Origin: Patiriisocius_A hiemis
GTDB lineage: Bacteria > Bacteroidota > Bacteroidia > Flavobacteriales > Flavobacteriaceae
NCBI RefSeq assembly: GCF_031846325.1
Contig: NZ_JAVRHZ010000001.1
Coordinates: forward strand, 62,001-126,000
Direction: 5' to 3'
Length of the DNA: 64,000 nucleotides
Part shown: positions 59,425-64,000 of the stretch, piece by piece
Position numbering within the stretch: the first letter of the stretch is position 1
Layout of the letters: every line of letters begins with the position of its first letter
Notes under the pieces: model-generated
Told to the model about the DNA's origin: nothing
The model's database searches: none
Seen by the model: the letters and a program-made list of their open reading frames with translations, nothing else
Program-made: the position numbers and the translations under genes

Positions 59425-61872
59425 ATCTATTATATAGACGTCATACTACCTATCCCTTTAAAACAGGCCTTTACTTACCAAGTAAATAAGGATGAGGCAT
59501 TGTTCTTAAAAAAAGGGATGCGTGTGGCTGTTCCCTTTGGAAAATCTAAAGTATATACGGGTATTGTTTATGAAATTTATAACAATAGAGAGCCTGGTTA
59601 TGAAACTAAGCCTATAGACCAAATACTAGATGAAACTCTTGTTATTACCAATATACAATTTAAACATTGGGAATGGATAGCGTCTTATTACCTATGTACC
59701 TTAGGTGAAGTTATTAGAGCTGCATTACCGAGTGCTTTTTTGTTAGAAAGTGAAACTATTATTTCTCTTACCAAAAAGGAAGTTGATGACGAGTCTATCT
59801 TTAGTGACGATGAATTTCTGGTTTTTGAAGCATTGCAACATCAATCTAGCCTCCATATTAATGATATACGCTCCATTTTAGATAAGAAAAATGTTGTAAA
59901 AGTAATTCAGAGTTTATTAGAGAAAGGTGTAATTGAAGTACAAGAGGAAGTATATGACCAGTATACTCCGAAAATGAAACGCTATGTGAAACTTGTAAGT
60001 AGTTATGCTGAAGAAGAAAAACTCAAAGAATTACTAGATAGTTTAACAAGAGCACCAAAACAACGAGAAGTGCTTATGAATCTTTTTGTGCTTTCTTCAA
60101 AAGAAAAAAACGTTGGAACTATACAACTTCAAAAAAAGAGTAATACCACAGCTTCAGTAATTAAAACATTGCTAGATAAGGGCATACTAGAAGAATATTA
60201 CATTCAGAAAGATAGAGTAGTGTATGAAGGAGCCGATGGTGAAGCAATAAAAGAACTTTCAAAAGCACAAGAAAAGGCATATTCAGAAATAAAAACCGCG
60301 TTTAACGAACAAGATGTCGTATTACTTCACGGAGTAACATCTAGTGGTAAAACTGAAATTTATGTACGATTAATCGATGAGATACTCAAAACGGGTAAGC
60401 AAGTGCTATATATGCTTCCAGAAATTGCATTAACTACACAGCTTATAACACGATTGCAATATTATTTTGCAGATAAAGTAGCTGTGTATCATTCTAAATA
60501 TTCGGTTAATGAGCGTGTTGAGGTTTGGAACAACGTACTTCAAAATAAACCTAAAGCGCAAATAGTAATTGGAGCTAGATCTTCTTTGTTTTTGCCTTTT
60601 TCAGACCTAGGATTGATATTAGTTGATGAAGAACACGAAACATCTTTTAAGCAATACAATCCCTCACCACGTTATCATGGAAGAGATGCAGCGTTGGTAT
60701 TAGCAAACCTACACAATGCTAAAACGTTATTGGGTTCTGCTACGCCATCTTTAGAGAGCTATTATAATACAGAAAATGGAAAGTATGGATTGGTAACTTT
60801 AAAAGAGCGCTACGGAAAAGTTTTAATGCCTGAAATTGAATTGGTAGATATTAAAGAAGCGCATCGTAAAAAGAAGATGAAAGGCCATTTTAGTGAGCGA
60901 TTATTAGAAGAAATTAATGAAGCTATAAAAAATAAAGAGCAAGTTATTCTGTTTCAAAACAGGAGAGGGTTTTCTCCTGTTGTAGAATGTACAACGTGTG
61001 GAGTTTCTCCTCAATGCCCTAACTGTGACGTAAGTTTAACGTATCATCAATATAGAAAAGAGATGCGCTGCCATTACTGTGGGTACCATACACAAATGTT
61101 AGCAGCTTGTTTTGCATGCGGAAGTGAAACTCTGGATACAAAAGGTTTTGGTACTGAACAAATTGAAACCGAATTGAAAACATTATTTCCAAACCATGTA
61201 GTTGCCAGAATGGATCAAGATACCACCAAAGGGAAACATGCCTATGGTAAATTAATTGAACGTTTAGAAAATGAAGAGATTTCAATTTTAGTTGGAACAC
61301 AGATGCTCGCAAAAGGATTAGATTTTAGAAAGGTAAGTCTTGTAGGGGTAATGAATGCAGATAACTTGCTTAATTTTCCAGATTTTAGAGCGCATGAGCG
61401 CAGTTTTCAGCTATTACAGCAGGTTTCTGGTAGAGCAGGAAGAACTAAAAAACGCGGCAAAGTTTTAATTCAAACATACAACCCTTATCATCAAATCTTG
61501 CAACAAGTAAGTACTAATGATTTTGAAGGTATGTACAAGCAGCAATTAGAGGACAGATATCAATTTAAGTATCCTCCTTTTTATAGAACTATACGTATTA
61601 CTTGTAGAGATAGGAACTATGATAAAATGCGAAAAGCAGCTACTTGGTTTGCTAGCGCATTACAACTTAAATTAGGAGAAAATGTATTAGGCCCAGAAGC
61701 ACCTCCCGTAGGAAGGGTTAGAAATCTATTTATTACAAACATTTTAATAAAGATACCTAAGAAACAGTCAATTTCGGGTACAAAAACGGTTATTGAAAAA
61801 GTATCAAGAAGTTTTGCGGTAATTAAAGATTTTTCTTCGGTAAAAATTACAATAGATATAGATAATTACTAG
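59425..61872 (+). CDS. priA: Primosomal protein N' (PriA helicase), non-canonical start
   Basis: Replication-restart helicase; 815 aa from an ATC at 59425, or 790 aa from a TTG at 59500. Conserved N-terminal residues YYIDVILPIPLKQAFTYQVN are encoded upstream of the TTG in the same frame, directly after an ATC and a TAA at 59419, so the true protein probably starts near 59425 although no ATG, GTG or TTG is there. The helicase core has Walker A GVTSSGKTEIY, DEEHETSF and GSATPSLESY. The eight-Cys zinc region is at 60985-61125 (CTTC, CPNC, CHYC, CFAC). C-terminal LVGTQMLAKGLDFRKVSLVGV and SGRAGRTKKRG complete it. Confidence 0.92.
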   Translation: MYYIDVILPIPLKQAFTYQVNKDEALFLKKGMRVAVPFGKSKVYTGIVYEIYNNREPGYETKPIDQILDETLVITNIQFKHWEWIASYYLCTLGEVIRAALPSAFLLESETIISLTKKEVDDESIFSDDEFLVFEALQHQSSLHINDIRSILDKKNVVKVIQSLLEKGVIEVQEEVYDQYTPKMKRYVKLVSSYAEEEKLKELLDSLTRAPKQREVLMNLFVLSSKEKNVGTIQLQKKSNTTASVIKTLLDKGILEEYYIQKDRVVYEGADGEAIKELSKAQEKAYSEIKTAFNEQDVVLLHGVTSSGKTEIYVRLIDEILKTGKQVLYMLPEIALTTQLITRLQYYFADKVAVYHSKYSVNERVEVWNNVLQNKPKAQIVIGARSSLFLPFSDLGLILVDEEHETSFKQYNPSPRYHGRDAALVLANLHNAKTLLGSATPSLESYYNTENGKYGLVTLKERYGKVLMPEIELVDIKEAHRKKKMKGHFSERLLEEINEAIKNKEQVILFQNRRGFSPVVECTTCGVSPQCPNCDVSLTYHQYRKEMRCHYCGYHTQMLAACFACGSETLDTKGFGTEQIETELKTLFPNHVVARMDQDTTKGKHAYGKLIERLENEEISILVGTQMLAKGLDFRKVSLVGVMNADNLLNFPDFRAHERSFQLLQQVSGRAGRTKKRGKVLIQTYNPYHQILQQVSTNDFEGMYKQQLEDRYQFKYPPFYRTIRITCRDRNYDKMRKAATWFASALQLKLGENVLGPEAPPVGRVRNLFITNILIKIPKKQSISGTKTVIEKVSRSFAVIKDFSSVKITIDIDNY

Positions 61873-62585
61873 CTACGCATATTAGCAGCAAGTGCTTCAA
61901 CAAGTTGTGTTTTTCTATTTCTACTTAATGGCAGTTGTTCATCATCTTCAAGTTCGATAAACTTACTGTTGTATTTTTCAACCTTGTCAAGATTAATGAT
62001 GTACGATTTGTGAATTCGTAAAAATCTATTTTCAGGAAGTAGTTTTTCAAAAGCTTTCATTGTAGAAAGTACTACTAGAGCATCGTGTTCTGTAACAAGT
62101 TTCACATAATCACCAAGAGCTTCGATGTAGCGTAATTCGTTTAAAAATACTTTACGCTTTTTAAGATTACTCTTTACAAAGATGAAATCTTCATCATCAA
62201 ATCCATCATCATTTTTAAGACGATAGTTTGTTATTGCTTTGTGTACTGCATTTAAGAAACGTTCTTTAGATATAGGTTTTCTTAAATAATCTACAGCATC
62301 ATAATTAAATGCTTTAAAGGCATATTTTGTTTTACCTGTTACAAATATAATTTGCGGCTTGTGTGTGAGATCATCTAGTAAGTCAAATCCAGAAAGAATT
62401 GGCATTTCAATGTCTAAAAAGATTAAATCAACAGCTGTATTCATTAATCCCATCTTTGCCTCAATGGCATTATTATACTCTGCAACTAAATTGAGAGATG
62501 GATGATTCTCAATTAATTTTATTATCGAAAGTCGCTGCAAGGTAGAGTCATCTACAATTGCACATTTTAAGATTGATTTATCCAC
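61869..62585 (-). CDS. LytTR-family response regulator, orphan
   Basis: Response regulator of 238 aa. The N-terminal receiver has VDDSTLQR, phosphoacceptor Asp in VDLIFLDIEMPILSGFDLL (Asp ~57), Thr in IIFVTGKTKYAFKAF and Lys in YLRKPISKERF. The C-terminal LytTR domain (residues ~140-238) has LRYIEALGDYVKLVTEHDALVVLSTMK and FLRIHKSYIINLDKVEKYN. No histidine kinase gene is nearby. The stop codon overlaps the convergent priA stop by four bases. Confidence 0.92.
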   Translation of the reverse strand: MDKSILKCAIVDDSTLQRLSIIKLIENHPSLNLVAEYNNAIEAKMGLMNTAVDLIFLDIEMPILSGFDLLDDLTHKPQIIFVTGKTKYAFKAFNYDAVDYLRKPISKERFLNAVHKAITNYRLKNDDGFDDEDFIFVKSNLKKRKVFLNELRYIEALGDYVKLVTEHDALVVLSTMKAFEKLLPENRFLRIHKSYIINLDKVEKYNSKFIELEDDEQLPLSRNRKTQLVEALAANMRS

Positions 62586-62731
62586 GAGTAACTTGGTTAT
62601 TGTTAAACAATATTAAGTAAATAATCGATGAATTACAACTTATTTTAACTTTTAGGGTCTAATATCTAAAAGTTTAACGTTTTTGAGTATTAAAATATCG
62701 ATAAAACTAAACGTTTTTCTTTTCCAAAAAT

Positions 62732-62763
62732 GTTTGTTTATAGTAAGAAATATAGTATTTTTG
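62732..62763 (+). promoter_or_regulatory. Promoter of the rpsF-rpsR-rplI operon
   Basis: TTTG at 62732-62735 (-33) and TATTTTTG at 62756-62763 (-7), with 20 bases between, form a textbook Bacteroidetes promoter. The transcript would start near 62768-62770. Confidence 0.75.
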
Positions 62764-62767
62764 CACG

Positions 62768-62788
62768 CTCTTGGCAAGGTGCTAAGAG
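62768..62788 (+). promoter_or_regulatory. 5'-terminal hairpin in the rpsF leader
   Basis: CTCTTGGC at 62768-62775 pairs with GCTAAGAG at 62781-62788 (eight pairs including one G-T) around the loop AAGGT. It would sit at the very 5' end of the ribosomal-protein transcript, where it could stabilise the RNA or bind an autoregulatory protein such as S6-S18; only the structure is seen here. Confidence 0.5.
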
Positions 62789-62815
62789 TATTTTAAACAA
62801 TTATAATCGATTTTT

Positions 62816-63157
62816 ATGAATCATTACGAAACTGTTTTCATCTTAAATCCCGTTTTATCTGAAGATCAGATAAAGGAAACAGTAAAGAAGTTTGAAGATA
62901 TACTTACTTCTAATGGAGCTAAGATGATTTCCAAAGAAAATTGGGGGCTTAAAAAATTAGCATATCCAATTCACAACAAAAAAAGTGGTTTTTACCATTT
63001 GTTTGAGTACACCGTAAATGGTGAAGTTATTAATGAGCTTGAATTAACTTTTAGAAGAGACGAGCGTGTAATGCGTTACTTAACTGTTTCTTTAGACAAG
63101 CATGCAATTGCTTGGGCTGAAAAAAGAAGAGAGCGTAACAAAAAACAAAAAGCGTAA
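62816..63157 (+). CDS. rpsF: 30S ribosomal protein S6
   Basis: Ribosomal protein of 113 aa. The N-terminal YETVFILNPVLSEDQIKETVKKFEDIL, the central ENWGLKKLAYPIHNKKSGFYHLFEY block and the RRDERVMRYLTVSLDKHA segment are all typical of S6. It binds S18 in the platform of the 30S subunit. First gene of rpsF-rpsR-rplI; three bases before rpsR. Confidence 0.97.
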   Translation: MNHYETVFILNPVLSEDQIKETVKKFEDILTSNGAKMISKENWGLKKLAYPIHNKKSGFYHLFEYTVNGEVINELELTFRRDERVMRYLTVSLDKHAIAWAEKRRERNKKQKA

Positions 63158-63160
63158 ATC

Positions 63161-63457
63161 ATGGCAACATTACAACAACAAGCAAAAGGAAAAAAGGATG
63201 GAGAGATTAGATATCTTACTCCTTTAAATATAGAGACTTCAAAAGCAAAGAAGTACTGTCGTTTTAAGAAATCTGGTATTAAGTATATAGATTACAAAGA
63301 TCCAGATTGGTTACTATCTTTTGTAAACGAACAAGGTAAAATCTTACCAAGAAGATTAACAGGAACTTCTTTAAAGTACCAACGTAAAGTAGCTGTTGCT
63401 ATTAAAAGAGCACGTCACTTAGCTTTAATGCCATACGTTACAGATTTATTAAAATAA
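63161..63457 (+). CDS. rpsR: 30S ribosomal protein S18
   Basis: Ribosomal protein of 98 aa with the S18 core KKYCRFKKSGIKYIDYKDPDWLLSFVNEQGKILPRRLTGTSLKYQRKVAVAIKRARHLALMPY. It dimerises with S6 on 16S rRNA. The N-terminal extension of ~25 residues (QQQAKGKKDGEIRYLTPLNIE) is the Bacteroidetes form. It lies between rpsF and rplI as in most bacteria. Confidence 0.97.
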   Translation: MATLQQQAKGKKDGEIRYLTPLNIETSKAKKYCRFKKSGIKYIDYKDPDWLLSFVNEQGKILPRRLTGTSLKYQRKVAVAIKRARHLALMPYVTDLLK

Positions 63458-63470
63458 AAGCAGATAGGAT

Positions 63471-63926
63471 ATGGAACTTATATTAAAGAAAGACGTAGAA
63501 AATTTAGGTTTTACAGATGACGTTGTTACTGTAAAAAATGGATACGGAAGAAACTTTTTGATCCCTCAAGGGTATGCTACCCTTGCTACTCCTTCTGCAA
63601 AGAAAGTACTTGCAGAAACTTTAAAGCAACGTGCATTTAAAGAAAAGAAAGTTATAGAAGATGCTCAAAAGCTAGCAGATAAATTAGCTACTATTTTAGA
63701 GCTTAAAATAACTGCAAAAACTGGAGAGAAAGATAAATTATTTGGTTCGGTAAGTAATGCAGACTTAGCAGACGCACTTGAAAAAGAAGGCGTTTCTATT
63801 GAGAAAAAATTTATCTCAATTGCTGGTGGACTTATTAAAAGAACTGGACAATACGAAGCAACTATTCGTTTTCACAGAGATGTGATTTCAAACTTTACGT
63901 TTGACGTAGTTGCTGAAGCAAAATAA
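63471..63926 (+). CDS. rplI: 50S ribosomal protein L9
   Basis: Ribosomal protein of 151 aa with the N-terminal L9 domain MELILKKDVENLGFTDDVVTVKNGYGRNFLIPQGYA (the GYGRNFLIPxG motif is diagnostic), a central helix KKVIEDAQKLADKL and the C-terminal RNA-binding domain GEKDKLFGSVSNADLADAL. Full length. Last gene of the operon; followed by a terminator. Confidence 0.97.
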   Translation: MELILKKDVENLGFTDDVVTVKNGYGRNFLIPQGYATLATPSAKKVLAETLKQRAFKEKKVIEDAQKLADKLATILELKITAKTGEKDKLFGSVSNADLADALEKEGVSIEKKFISIAGGLIKRTGQYEATIRFHRDVISNFTFDVVAEAK

Positions 63927-63945
63927 TTTTGCAACACATAATTTT

Positions 63946-63980
63946 AAAGACCTTTCTGAAAATGAAAGGTCTTTTTGTTT
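63946..63980 (+). terminator. Rho-independent terminator after rplI
   Basis: AAAGACCTTTC at 63946-63956 pairs perfectly with GAAAGGTCTTT at 63964-63974 (eleven pairs), followed by a T-rich run. Confidence 0.9.
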
Positions 63981-64000
63981 AGTATAAAATTTTGATAAAT

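Overview
The window is chromosomal DNA from a member of the Flavobacteriaceae (Bacteroidota). The evidence is the AT-rich composition, Bacteroidetes-type promoters (TTG...TAnnTTTG) in front of several genes, and family-typical genes: bshB1, reverse-order FadB, a long-insert signal peptidase, 2TM and DUF3810/DUF5683/DUF2147 proteins, and a dapB-lepB-parAB cluster. The genus cannot be fixed from the sequence alone. No insertion sequence, prophage, CRISPR array or rRNA was seen; there is one tRNA (His).

Layout. 0-4.2 kb is a cobalamin-uptake locus: ABC permease (cut by the window edge) and lipoprotein binding protein on the minus strand, divergent from a cobalamin riboswitch and a BtuB-like TonB receptor. 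4.2-7.2 kb holds a BASS transporter, a secreted plant-type LRR protein, a DUF2141 protein and a secreted TPR-like protein. 7.2-10.7 kb is a compact signalling cassette: a LytS-type kinase fused to a 2TM domain, four stand-alone 2TM proteins and a LytTR response regulator. 10.7-16.2 kb has a metallo-hydrolase, a GNAT enzyme, hutG-hutI and a PLP trans-sulfuration enzyme overlapping bshB1. tRNA-His follows at 16.3 kb. 16.8-22.7 kb is a fatty-acid beta-oxidation operon (acyl-CoA dehydrogenase, fadA, fadB) headed by a MarR regulator with inverted repeats at its promoter. 22.8-27.9 kb is a TetR-headed ABC/HlyD/TolC export operon whose ABC ATPase has lost key residues.

28.5-33.3 kb carries mutL, two rhomboid proteases and a membrane-anchored EEP-family protein. 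33.3-38.5 kb is the minus-strand parA-parB-DUF5683-dapB-lepB-wbqC operon. 38.8-43.9 kb encodes both subunits of B12-dependent methylmalonyl-CoA mutase with a lipoprotein gene between them, then a FtsB/DivIC-like protein and uridine kinase. 43.9-45.5 kb pairs a c-type cytochrome lipoprotein with a soluble sugar-dehydrogenase-like lipoprotein.

46.3-49.45 kb is the most unusual part. Single-function modules (ParDE toxin-antitoxin, a four-helix membrane protein, a RibD/DHFR-like reductase and one largely non-coding module with a small ORF) alternate with related imperfect palindromes. These share termini and, in one case, a 21-bp stem with an extrahelical base, which resembles a cassette array of integron attC sites without an integrase. 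49.5-53.7 kb encodes two secreted amidohydrolase-like proteins in which two of three domains lack the metal-binding HxH. 53.9-64 kb is housekeeping: DUF3810 peptidase, pepD, rlmH, nadC, a YihY-type protein, DUF2147, priA (apparently without a canonical start codon), a LytTR regulator and the rpsF-rpsR-rplI operon.

The B12 uptake genes and the B12-dependent mutase form one metabolic theme, since beta-oxidation of odd-chain substrates yields propionyl-CoA, which the mutase can feed to succinyl-CoA. All functional calls rest on reading motifs and known family features; no database search was run.
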